A stretch of DNA of 64,000 nucleotides from positions 4,496,501 to 4,560,500 of the forward strand of contig NZ_CP060404.1 in assembly GCF_014295035.1 (NCBI RefSeq). Direction: 5' to 3'. The position numbers and the translations under genes were made by a program. Under the pieces are notes generated by a model. It searched no databases and was not told the DNA's origin. It was given only the letters and a program-made list of their open reading frames with translations. Below are positions 15,866 through 23,459 of this stretch, in pieces. This DNA comes from Streptomyces buecherae. GTDB lineage: Bacteria > Actinomycetota > Actinomycetes > Streptomycetales > Streptomycetaceae. How positions within the stretch are numbered: the first letter of the stretch is position 1; every line of letters starts with the position of its first letter.

Positions 15866-16330
15866 CTAGCGGTCGCGGAAGAAGTGGGTCAGCAGGGCGG
15901 CGCACTCGTCGGCCAGGACGCCGTGGATGACCTCGGGGCGGTGGTTGAGGCGGCGGTCGCGTACGACGTCCCACAGGGAGCCGACGGCGCCCGCCTTCTC
16001 GTCCACCGCCCCGTAGACGACCCGGTCGAGGCGCGCGAGGACGATCGCCCCCGCGCACATCGTGCACGGCTCCAGCGTGACCACCAGCGTGCAGTCGGTC
16101 AGCCGCCACTCGCCGAGCTGGGCCGCCGCCTCGCGAATGGCGAGCACCTCGGCGTGGGCCGTGGGGTCGCCGGTCGCCTCGCGCTCGTTGCGCCCCCGGC
16201 CGAGCACGGAGCCGTCCGGGCCCAGGACCAGGGCGCCGACCGGGACGTCGCCGGTCTCCGGAGCCCGTACGGCCTCCTCCAGGGCGTGCCGCATCGGCCC
16301 GAGCCAGGGGGCGCGCAGGGGATCAGTCAT
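15866..16330 (-). CDS. tadA: tRNA-specific adenosine deaminase
   Basis: This 154-aa zinc deaminase has the motif TAHAEVLAIREAA, with the zinc His and catalytic Glu, and EPCTMCAGAI, with the two zinc Cys. VPVGALVLG near the start is also typical. TadA converts adenosine 34 to inosine in tRNA-Arg(ACG) and is essential in most bacteria. Its partner gene (16391-16939) lies 60 bases upstream on the same strand, and the tRNA-Ser follows downstream. This is a conserved streptomycete arrangement and strengthens the call. Confidence 0.95.
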   Translation of the reverse strand: MTDPLRAPWLGPMRHALEEAVRAPETGDVPVGALVLGPDGSVLGRGRNEREATGDPTAHAEVLAIREAAAQLGEWRLTDCTLVVTLEPCTMCAGAIVLARLDRVVYGAVDEKAGAVGSLWDVVRDRRLNHRPEVIHGVLADECAALLTHFFRDR

Positions 16331-16390
16331 GGCACCAGTGTGCGGCCGTCCCGCCGCCCGGCCGACGGCGGGCGGCGGCTTCAGCTGCCG

Positions 16391-16939
16391 TCAGCGCACC
16401 GCCTCCAGAACCTCCCCACAGCCGAGGACGTCCGCGATCTCACTGAGCGCGTCATCGCCCAGTGCGCGCAGCTCCTTGGCGCTGATGCCGAGGTCGGCGA
16501 GGACCTCCGGGTCGCCGAGCGGGCCGGCCGGCACGGCCTCGCCCGCGATGTCGGGCGCGACGTCGTCGTCCTCCTCCGCGTCGGGTTCACCGTCCTCCGT
16601 GCCGTCGAGGTCGACCAGCCGGTCGAGATCGGCTTCCGCGTCGTGTTCGGTCAGCTCGTCGGTGAGCATCGCGCCGTACGAGCTGCGGGCGGCTGCCGCC
16701 GCGTCCGATACGTAGGTGCGCGGGTCGTCCTCGCCGTCCACCCGAACGAGGCCGAACCACGCTTCTTCCTGCTCGATGTAGACGAGCACCGTTTCCTCAT
16801 CGACCGCGGCCCCCCGGGCCAGCTCGGTCAGATCGGACAGGGACTCGACGTCGTCGAGGTCTGTGTCGCTCGCTTCCCACCCGTCTTCGGTGCGCGCGAG
16901 CAGTGCGGCGAAGTACACCGTGACTCTCCCACTGGTCAT
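16391..16939 (-). CDS. tRNA adenosine deaminase-associated protein
   Basis: This 182-aa acidic protein (MTSGRVTVYFAALLARTEDGWE...) matches the actinobacterial family named for its constant position beside tadA. It is cytosolic with no catalytic motif. It has an N-terminal beta-rich part and a very acidic middle (EDGEPDAEEDDD), then a helical C-terminus (ISAKELRALGDDALSEIADV). Its role is presumed to be linked to tRNA deamination but is not proven. An in-frame ATG at 16975 lies further upstream; 16939 fits the family start better. Confidence 0.85.
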   Translation of the reverse strand: MTSGRVTVYFAALLARTEDGWEASDTDLDDVESLSDLTELARGAAVDEETVLVYIEQEEAWFGLVRVDGEDDPRTYVSDAAAAARSSYGAMLTDELTEHDAEADLDRLVDLDGTEDGEPDAEEDDDVAPDIAGEAVPAGPLGDPEVLADLGISAKELRALGDDALSEIADVLGCGEVLEAVR

Positions 16940-17363
16940 AGGCGTGCCGGGACCGACGGGGCAGCGCCCCGCCACTCGGAATCGTGGCAGAAACCAGCGC
17001 GCCGCGAAGGGTCTTCCGAAGTGCGTCGGGCGGCTCTCTGACGCGTTGTCACTGACGGATCATCCCTGGAAGCGCTCGGTGATCCGGACGTACGTTCGGT
17101 AGTTCGGTGATCACTCAGCGCGCGCTCGACCGGCGCGCGCCCGCTGCTCAGCCGGGGTGTGTCGGGGCGTCGTCGGCGATGGGTGGGGGGTGCTCGGCGG
17201 GGTCGGCCCGCGCGCCGCGGCGGCCGGCCTCGCGCGACCGGACGTCCGCCCGCGACGGCGGTCAAACGCGCCCCGCGCGGGCGGTGTGTCGCGGCGGGCC
17301 CCCGGGGCGGCGCGCCGGTCGTACAGGCGCGCCACCGCCGGCGGGGGCGCTCTCGTCGCTCCG
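16940..17363. other. Promoter side of the tadA-partner gene
   Basis: No gene is supported. Two copies of TCGGTGATC (17076-17084 and 17104-17112), the second overlapping the palindrome GTGATCAC, lie about 140-170 bases from the start at 16939. They could be a regulator site. The remainder is GC-rich without structure that I could recognise. Confidence 0.35.
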
Positions 17364-17549
17364 CTACCAGCGAAAGGTGCGCATGCGCATGGCCTGTCGC
17401 ATGCGCGCCGCGCGGGCGCGGCGGGGTTGGACGCGGTCGCGCAGCTCGCGCGCCTCGTGCAGTTCGCGCAGGAACGCGGCGCGTCGTCGGCGCCGGTCGG
17501 CTTCGTCCTCCGGCGTTGTCTGGGCGCCGCGTTTGTCTGGGTCGGACAT
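17364..17549 (-). CDS. Conserved 61-aa basic protein
   Basis: This small Arg-rich helical protein starts MSDPDKRGAQTTPEDEADRR and ends RARAARMRQAMRMRTFRW. It is highly charged and has no Cys or membrane segment. Its divergent position 158 bases from upp, and a C-terminus that I believe is conserved across streptomycetes, suggest a real gene. The basic character could suit nucleic-acid or ribosome binding, but the function is unknown. Confidence 0.65.
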   Translation of the reverse strand: MSDPDKRGAQTTPEDEADRRRRRAAFLRELHEARELRDRVQPRRARAARMRQAMRMRTFRW

Positions 17550-17707
17550 GACACACCACCTCGGGCGGGGCCCGGCTCCGGTGCGGTGGGCCGGGCGTAC
17601 GTGCCCACTTTCCCCCGAATCGGTGGTTTGATGCCACCGAGGCGACAGACTGTCGGCGGCCGGGCGCGAAGCGGTCGTCGTACGTGTACTCGGTTACTGT
17701 CGTTGCC

Positions 17708-18343
17708 ATGCGTATCCACGTCGTCGACCACCCGCTGGTGGCGCACAAGCTCACCACGTTGCGCGATCGGCGCACCGACAGTCCGACCTTCCGGCGCCTC
17801 TCCGACGAGCTGGTCACCCTGCTCGCGTACGAGGCGACGCGCGACGTGCGCACCGAGCAGGTGGACATCGAGACCCCGGTCACCCGCACGACGGGGGTGC
17901 GCCTCTCGCACCCGCGCCCGCTCGTCGTGCCGATCCTGCGGGCCGGTCTCGGCATGCTCGACGGCATGGTGCGGCTGCTGCCCACGGCCGAGGTGGGCTT
18001 CCTCGGGATGGTGCGGAACGAGGAGACGCTCCAGGCGTCGACGTACGCCTCCCGGATGCCCGACGACCTCTCCGGCCGCCAGGTGTACGTCCTGGACCCG
18101 ATGCTGGCCACGGGCGGCACGCTCGTCGCGGCCATCAAGGAGCTGATCGGGCGGGGCGCCGACGACGTGACGGCGCTGTGCCTGCTGGCGGCGCCGGAGG
18201 GCGTCGAGGTGATGGAGCGGGAGCTGGCGGGGACGCCGGTGACGGTGGTCACCGCGTCCGTGGACGAGCGGCTGGACGAGAAGGGGTACATCGTGCCCGG
18301 GCTCGGCGACGCGGGCGACCGGATGTACGGCACCGCGGGCTGA
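17708..18343 (+). CDS. upp: Uracil phosphoribosyltransferase
   Basis: The 211-aa protein begins MRIHVVDHPLVAHKLTTLRD and carries VVPILRAGLGMLDGM, the PRPP-binding loop YVLDPMLATGGTLVAAI and the uracil-binding C-terminus YIVPGLGDAGDRMYGT. It makes UMP from uracil and PRPP in pyrimidine salvage, in the cytosol. Length and motifs match the family throughout. The start ATG 17708 gives the standard N-terminus. Confidence 0.97.
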   Translation: MRIHVVDHPLVAHKLTTLRDRRTDSPTFRRLSDELVTLLAYEATRDVRTEQVDIETPVTRTTGVRLSHPRPLVVPILRAGLGMLDGMVRLLPTAEVGFLGMVRNEETLQASTYASRMPDDLSGRQVYVLDPMLATGGTLVAAIKELIGRGADDVTALCLLAAPEGVEVMERELAGTPVTVVTASVDERLDEKGYIVPGLGDAGDRMYGTAG

Positions 18344-18474
18344 ACCCACGGGCGGCCCGCCGCCCCCCGAGGCGGGGGAGCGGGGGTGGAGGCGAACCGG
18401 AGCGCTCCGGGTTACGGCAGGCGCGGGCCGGTGGGTCGACGGCCGGCGGGTCAGCGGCCCGGCGGCCGAGCGGG

Positions 18475-19104
18475 TCAGCAGTTCGTGCTGGGGCGGGGCG
18501 CCGGCTGGGAGAGCGCGGTGAGCGCCCGCCGCGCGTCCCGCTCGGCGGCCAGCTTGCGGTAGCCGTCGCCGATGATCAGGTCGAGGTCCTGGCCCTTGCG
18601 GGCGTCGGTCCTGGTCTGGGCGCCGGCGAGCTGCGTGCCGAGCACGTCGGTGCGGCCGTCGGTGGCCGTCTTGGGGCCGAGCACCACGCCGGCGCCCTTG
18701 ACCTTCTTGTCGTACGCGGCCGGGGCGTTGCCGACCTTGCCGACCTTGAAGCCGCGCTTGCGCAGCTCGTCGGCGGTCTCCTTGGCCAGGCCGCCGCGGG
18801 TCGTGGCGTTGTAGACGTTGACGGTGATGGCCGCCGGCTTCGGGAGCGGTCTGGCCGAGGGCGACGGCGTGCCCTGTGGCTCGCAGGCGCCACGGTCCTC
18901 GGAGGCGTGCGCGGTGCTGCCACCGCCGCCGGTGAACACGTCGATGAGCTGGAGCGTTCCCCAGCCGATGACGCCGAGGGCGAGGGCTGAGCCGATGGCC
19001 GCGAACACGATCCGATGGCGATTCCTGGGGCGGCGCATTCGCGGGTACCGGTCACCCGTGATGCGGTACTTTCCGCCCATGCCGGGGGGCGTCAGCATGC
19101 TCAT
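18475..19104 (-). CDS. Membrane-anchored LytR-C-terminal-domain protein
   Basis: One transmembrane helix (about residues 31-53, IVFAAIGSALALGVIGWGTL) follows a basic cytoplasmic tail. The extracytoplasmic C-terminal part (about residues 90-200) reads AITVNVYNATTRGGLAKETADELRKRGFKVGKVGN, the pattern of LytR_C domains. It lacks the LCP phosphotransferase domain, so it is a stand-alone LytR_C protein probably linked to cell-wall polymer attachment. A terminal Cys (STNC) is odd. The gene lies upstream of upp in a conserved backbone. Confidence 0.85.
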   Translation of the reverse strand: MSMLTPPGMGGKYRITGDRYPRMRRPRNRHRIVFAAIGSALALGVIGWGTLQLIDVFTGGGGSTAHASEDRGACEPQGTPSPSARPLPKPAAITVNVYNATTRGGLAKETADELRKRGFKVGKVGNAPAAYDKKVKGAGVVLGPKTATDGRTDVLGTQLAGAQTRTDARKGQDLDLIIGDGYRKLAAERDARRALTALSQPAPRPSTNC

Positions 19105-19223
19105 GTCGGCAGCGTAGTGCGGTCAGCCGCTCATGCCTACTAAATGATCAACCGTTCGAGTCGGCCCCAACCCGATCGGCGCAGCCGAAAGCACCGCCCG
19201 ACGCGGTCGGCCGAGCGGGTGCG

Positions 19224-19520
19224 TCAGCCCAGTTCCAGCACGCGGGCGTGGAGCACCTGGCGCTGCTGCAACGCCGCGCGCACCGCGCGGTGCAGCCCGT
19301 CCTCCAGGTACAGGTCGCCCTGCCACTTCACGACGTGGGCGAACAGGTCGCCGTAGAACGTCGAGTCCTCCGCGAGCAGCGTCTCCAGATCGAGCTGCTG
19401 CTTCGTGGTGACGAGCTGGTCAAGACGTACCGGGCGTGGGGCCACATCCGCCCACTGGCGGGTGCTTTCCCGGCCGTGGTCGGGGTACGGCCGCCCGTTT
19501 CCGATGCGCTTGAAGATCAC
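19224..19520 (-). CDS. Conserved 98-aa actinobacterial protein
   Basis: GTG 19520 begins MIFKRIGNGRPYPDHGRES. The middle reads RLDQLVTTKQQLDLETLL and the end LYLEDGLHRAVRAALQQRQ. The order 'preferred order of residues, then DG-H-R' recalls a reduced ParB/Srx-like fold, but no nuclease residue set is complete. The gene sits just upstream of the LytR-C gene on the same strand. The strong residue regularity suggests a well-conserved protein of unknown function. Confidence 0.75.
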   Translation of the reverse strand: MIFKRIGNGRPYPDHGRESTRQWADVAPRPVRLDQLVTTKQQLDLETLLAEDSTFYGDLFAHVVKWQGDLYLEDGLHRAVRAALQQRQVLHARVLELG

Positions 19521-19633
19521 ACGGAAAGCCTACCGGGCCGGTGGCACCCGGCGCAGCCATGAGCGGAGAGTACGGAGCCGACATAGGGCCGCATATCGGG
19601 AGCTGACGCGCACTGACCCCGGTCGGCTCCGGC

Positions 19634-20308
19634 TCAACCGCGCGGCTTCGCCCCGCCACGCCCGCCCCCGGCGGCCGGTTTCCGCGCCCCGCCGCCCGCC
19701 ACGCCGCTCGTCCCACTGCCCGTCTCGCCCTTGGCCGCGCGGGCGGCCTGCTTGGCGCTCTGCTTGTACGCGCGGACCTTGGCCAGCGTCTCGGGGCCCG
19801 TGATGTCGGCGGCGGAGCGGTACGCGCCCTCCTCGCCGTACGCCCCCGCCGCCTCCCGCCAGCCCGCCGGCCGCACGCCGAGTTGCTTGCCGAGCAGGGC
19901 CAGGAAGATCTGGGACTTCTGCTTGCCGAAGCCCGGCAGGTCGTTCAGGCGGCGCAGCACCTCCCTGCCGTCGTCGCAGTCGCGCCACAGGTTGGTGGGG
20001 TCGCCGTCGTAGTGCTCGACCAGATACGCGCAGAGCTGCTGCACGCGCCCCGCCATCGAGCCCGGGTAGCGGTGCACGGCGGGCTTGGCGGACAGCAACG
20101 CGGCGAACTCCTCCGGGTCGCGGCCGGCGATGTCGTGGGCGTCGAGGTCGTCGGCGCCCAGCCGGCTGGCGATGGTGTGCGGACCGGCGAAGGCCCACTC
20201 CATCGGGACCTGCTGATCGAGCAGCATGCCGATCAGGGTGGCCAGCGGACTGCGGCTGAGCAGGGCGTCGGCGGCGGGCTCCTGGGCGAGCCGGATGCTG
20301 GTGTCCAT
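19634..20308 (-). CDS. HhH-GPD-type base-excision DNA repair protein
   Basis: The helix-hairpin-helix motif LNDLPGFGKQKSQIFLALLGK is clear, followed by a helical part. The N-terminus has LIGMLLDQQVPMEWAFAGP, matching the HhH-GPD glycosylase entry helix with the conserved Gln. Members remove damaged or mismatched bases. The expected catalytic Asp after the hairpin is not obvious in the usual context, so activity is uncertain. The last 40 residues are a Lys/Ala/Gly-rich tail that may bind DNA non-specifically. ATG 20308 is the first sensible start. Confidence 0.8.
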   Translation of the reverse strand: MDTSIRLAQEPAADALLSRSPLATLIGMLLDQQVPMEWAFAGPHTIASRLGADDLDAHDIAGRDPEEFAALLSAKPAVHRYPGSMAGRVQQLCAYLVEHYDGDPTNLWRDCDDGREVLRRLNDLPGFGKQKSQIFLALLGKQLGVRPAGWREAAGAYGEEGAYRSAADITGPETLAKVRAYKQSAKQAARAAKGETGSGTSGVAGGGARKPAAGGGRGGAKPRG

Positions 20309-20657
20309 GGGCGGTCAGGGCGCCGGGGCCGGCGGCGGACGCGGCCCGGGCTGTCCCCGTCCTCCTCTCGTGCCGGGCGGTCGCGGGGGACGTACGGTAC
20401 GGCCATCCTTTCCCGCACCCCCGCCCTCCGCGACCGCGCGCCACGCCGGGGCCCGCGGGTCCGGGCGCGCGGGGGCAGGTGACGCCGCGCTGGGCGGGCG
20501 GTGGCCAGGCGTCCGGTGCCCGGCCATGGCGGGCCCGGCCCGGGCGGGGCAAGATCGGGTCGGCGGGTGGGTGGGTGGCCGGTACGGCGCGTACCCGGCT
20601 CGCGAAGCGGATCGGTGGATCGGTGGATCGGTGGATCGACAGAGGGGACGGCTTGCC

Positions 20658-21341
20658 GTGAAGGTAGTGATCTTCGGCGCGACCGGGATGGTCGGCCAGG
20701 GCGTGCTGCGGGAGTGCCTGCTCGACTCCCGGGTGGAGAGCGTGCTCGCGGTCGGCCGGACCTCGCTCGGGCGGCCCCACCCCAAGCTGCGGGAGGTCAT
20801 CCACGGCGACTTCACCGACTTCGCGCCCATCGGCACCGAGCTGGCCGGCCTCGACGCCTGCTTCTGGTGCCTGGGCATATCGGCCAGCGGCAGGAGCGCG
20901 GCGGAGTACCGGCGGGTGACGTACGACTACACGCTCGCCGGGGCGCGCGAGCTGGCCGAGCGCAGCTCGGGGCTCACCTTCACCTACGTCTCCGGCGAGG
21001 GCACCGACGGCACCGGCCGGTCCCGGGCCAGGTGGGCGCGGGTCAAGGGGGAGACGGAGAACGCGCTGCTGGCGATGGACGGCCTGGACGCGTACCTGTT
21101 CCGGCCGAACTACATCCACCCGGTGCACGGCGAGCGGTCCAAGACGCCGCTGTACCGGGCGGCGTACGCGGCCACCTCCTGGGCCTACCCGGTGCTGCGC
21201 CGGGTCGCGCCCGGGCAGGTGACCTCGACGGAGCGGTTGGGGCAGGCCATGATCGCCGTCGTCGGGCGGCGCGGCGGCGGCGAACGGGTGGTGCGCAGCC
21301 GGGAGATCAACCGGATCGCGGGCGGGGCCGGGGTGGTGTAG
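20658..21341 (+). CDS. NAD(P)-binding epimerase-like oxidoreductase
   Basis: GTG 20658 opens directly into VVIFGATGMVGQGVLRECL, a Rossmann motif. Later segments are DACFWCLGISASGRSAAEYRRVTYDY and TFTYVSGEGTDGTGRS, resembling the HTATIP2/semialdehyde-dehydrogenase-like atypical SDRs. The family Tyr-x3-Lys is not clear; W-A-R-V-K takes a similar place. The protein is cytosolic with unknown substrate. AGAGGGGA lies about ten bases upstream. It stands alone and is followed by a 28-bp tandem repeat array. Confidence 0.75.
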   Translation: MKVVIFGATGMVGQGVLRECLLDSRVESVLAVGRTSLGRPHPKLREVIHGDFTDFAPIGTELAGLDACFWCLGISASGRSAAEYRRVTYDYTLAGARELAERSSGLTFTYVSGEGTDGTGRSRARWARVKGETENALLAMDGLDAYLFRPNYIHPVHGERSKTPLYRAAYAATSWAYPVLRRVAPGQVTSTERLGQAMIAVVGRRGGGERVVRSREINRIAGGAGVV

Positions 21342-21447
21342 GCGGCGGCCCGGGCGGGGGCGGCCGGTCAGCGGGGCCCGCGCGGCGGGCGCTCGGGCCC
21401 GGCCCGACGCTCGGCCGTACCGGGGCCGGTGGACCCGCCAGAAGCCC

Positions 21448-21558
21448 ACCGGCCCCGGCGCCCCGCCCGGAGCTCACCGGCCCCGGCGCCCCGCCCGGAG
21501 CTCACCGGCCCCGGCGCCCCGCCCGGAGCTCACCGGCCCCGGCGCCCCGCCCGGAGCC
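21448..21558. repeat. 28-bp tandem repeat array, four copies
   Basis: Three identical 28-bp units start at 21448, 21476 and 21504. A fourth at 21532 diverges only at its last bases. The unit begins ACCGGCCCCGGCGCC and ends GCCCGGAGCTC. The array fills the gap between two convergent genes and ends a few bases from the carbonic anhydrase stop. It is too uniform for chance and may be a slippage product or a structured 3' region. Confidence 0.9.
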
Positions 21559-21563
21559 CTCGG

Positions 21564-22052
21564 TCACCTCACCTCGTTGAGGCGCCCCGTCGCCACGTCG
21601 AAGACGAAGCCGCGCACGGCGTCCGTGTGGGGCACGAACGGGCTGGTCTTGATCCGCCGCACCGACTGCCGCACGTCCTGTTCCACGTCGCCGAACGCCT
21701 CCGCCGCCCACGGCGGTCGGATGCCCGTCTCCTCCTCGATCTGCCGCCGGAACGCGTCGTCCGAGAACGTCAGCATCCCGCAGTCGGTGTGGTGGACGAG
21801 CACGATCTCCCGCGTGCCGAGCAGCCGTTGGCTGATCGCCAGCGACCGGATCTCGTTCTCGGTGACCGCGCCCCCGGCGTTACGGATGACGTGCGCCTCA
21901 CCCTCCCGGATGCCCAGCGCCGCGTACACGTTCAGCCGCGCGTCCATGCAGGCCACCACCGCCACGTGACGGGAGGGCGGCAGCGGCAGCGGCCCTTCGA
22001 AGGAAGCGGCGTACGTCTCGTTGTTGGCCAGGTACTCGTCGGTGACGGACAT
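21564..22052 (-). CDS. Beta-class carbonic anhydrase
   Basis: The zinc ligands are visible: ACMDARLNV gives Cys and the Asp-Arg dyad, and HHTDCGM gives His and the second Cys. The 162-aa length fits the small actinobacterial beta-carbonic anhydrases of the Rv1284 type. It interconverts CO2 and bicarbonate in the cytosol. ATG 22052 is preceded by GAGGAAG; the longer upstream reading is Arg-rich and was rejected. The stop lies immediately beside the tandem repeat array. Confidence 0.93.
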   Translation of the reverse strand: MSVTDEYLANNETYAASFEGPLPLPPSRHVAVVACMDARLNVYAALGIREGEAHVIRNAGGAVTENEIRSLAISQRLLGTREIVLVHHTDCGMLTFSDDAFRRQIEEETGIRPPWAAEAFGDVEQDVRQSVRRIKTSPFVPHTDAVRGFVFDVATGRLNEVR

Positions 22053-22222
22053 GCTGCACCAGCTTCCTCTCGGCGCGACGCTCGGTGATCGCCACAGCAC
22101 GGTACGGGTGCGCGAACGCCCTCCGGAAGTCACCGGGCCGCCCGTACATGTGCCTGTAGCACCGCCGCAACAACCGCACTGTGTTTGGCAGTTGGAGCCG
22201 CGCGTGGCGTCGGCGGACGTGC

Positions 22223-23266
22223 CTAGTCGCCCCCGCCCCCGCCACCCCCGTCGCCGCCCCCGCCACCATCGCCTCCGCCGCCGTCGCTCCCGCCGCCGTC
22301 ACCCCAGCCGTCCCCGCCGGAGCCGCCGCCCGAGTCGTCGCTGCCGCCGCCGATGTGGGTGAACCACGGCTGCTCCCAGGTGATCGGCTCGCCCGGGTCG
22401 GGAGCGGGGCGGCGGGTGCCGAAGCGGATCGAGCCGGTGCCGTCGCCGAGGGCGAAGGCGATCGCGAAGAACTGGGCCAGCACGGCGTCGAGCGGGTCCG
22501 CGCTCTCGTAGCGCACGCCGGCGAGCGGCAGCAGCGGCTGGTCGCGGGTGCGGGCCGGCTCGGCCCGGGTCAGGCGGGCCACCAGCCGGCCGTCGCGGCG
22601 CAGTTCGGAACCGCGGTGGTCGTACCGGCGCAGCTCCCACTCGCCCCGCTCGGTCCGCAGGGTGACGGCGCGCTGCGACTTGCGCCAACTCTGCCGCACG
22701 GCGAGCGACGCCGGCCGCTCGTCGACGGTCACCGTGAGCAGGCTGGCCGCGTCCCGGGTTCCGTACGGCATGCCGTACGGGCCGCGCAGGCGGACGACCG
22801 GCGTGTCCGCGCCCCACACGTCGGCGCGCACCAGCCGGCGGTCGACGGTCACGGTGATGGGGCCGGTCGGCCCGGGCGCCTGGCGGCGGGCTATCCACAG
22901 CGGTACGCCCTCGCCGCGCGCCTGGGCGGCGGCCGTGGCCACCGCCTCGGCGCCGCCGCTCACGCGCACGGCCATCTGCCCCAGCGCGTCGGCGAACTCC
23001 CGCGCCCGGCGTGCCTTCACCGGTTTGACCGAGCCCGAGGCGCGGACCACCGGTACGACGCCGCTGCCCGTGGGCAGCCCGTCGAGCGGGCGCTCGGCCC
23101 CGCCCCCGCCGAGCCACTGGCCGCGCAGGAACGCGTCGGCCATCGCCACCATGTTGAGGTGGGACAGCGGCGTACGGGTCCCGCCGACCCGCAGCGACCT
23201 GTCGTTGAGTTCGACCGTGACGGCCAGGGGAACCCATGACCTCTCGGCGTAGCTGACGTCGTTCAC
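22223..23266 (-). CDS. Unknown 347-aa protein with poly-Gly/Asp tail
   Basis: GTG 23266 follows GGGGGAAC. Residues 1 to about 310 are a soluble beta-rich domain (SWVPLAVTVELNDRSLRVGG..., WELRRYDHRGSELRRDGRLVARLTR) without recognised catalytic motifs. The last 45 residues are almost only Gly, Asp and Ser. Poly-Gly tails of this sort occur in streptomycete proteins next to similarly organised membrane or surface proteins, and the tail may be a flexible extension. I cannot name the family. The upstream leader contains a 9-bp repeat array. Confidence 0.65.
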   Translation of the reverse strand: MNDVSYAERSWVPLAVTVELNDRSLRVGGTRTPLSHLNMVAMADAFLRGQWLGGGGAERPLDGLPTGSGVVPVVRASGSVKPVKARRAREFADALGQMAVRVSGGAEAVATAAAQARGEGVPLWIARRQAPGPTGPITVTVDRRLVRADVWGADTPVVRLRGPYGMPYGTRDAASLLTVTVDERPASLAVRQSWRKSQRAVTLRTERGEWELRRYDHRGSELRRDGRLVARLTRAEPARTRDQPLLPLAGVRYESADPLDAVLAQFFAIAFALGDGTGSIRFGTRRPAPDPGEPITWEQPWFTHIGGGSDDSGGGSGGDGWGDGGGSDGGGGDGGGGGDGGGGGGGD

Positions 23267-23290
23267 CGTTCCCCCGCCACCGTTCTCCGT

Positions 23291-23384
23291 GTGCTTGTCG
23301 TGCCTTGTCGTGCCTGCCGCGCCCGTTGTGCCTGCCGTGCTTGCTGCCGTGCCTGTCGTGCCTGTCGTGCCTGTCGTGCCTGTC
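23291..23384. repeat. Degenerate 9-bp tandem array, ending in four perfect copies
   Basis: GTGCCTGTC occurs four times head to tail at 23349-23384. About six degenerate copies precede it back to 23291. The array lies between the starts and stops of two minus-strand genes, inside the leader of the Gly-rich protein gene, and could vary in copy number by slippage. Confidence 0.75.
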
Positions 23385-23459
23385 GTGCGCGAGGGCGAAG
23401 ACGCGGGACGGGGGCGTGCGGTTGCCGCGTGGCGCGTCTCGATCGCGAGGGGCAGCAGG

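Noticed and set aside
16936..18349. Long minus-strand reading frames opposite upp
   Set aside because: They are shadows of upp and of GC-rich intergenic sequence: Arg/Pro/Ser-rich, no motif, and codon bias is on the plus strand.
21448..21558. CRISPR array
   Set aside because: The 28-bp units are directly adjacent without unique spacers, and no cas gene lies nearby; this is a simple tandem repeat.
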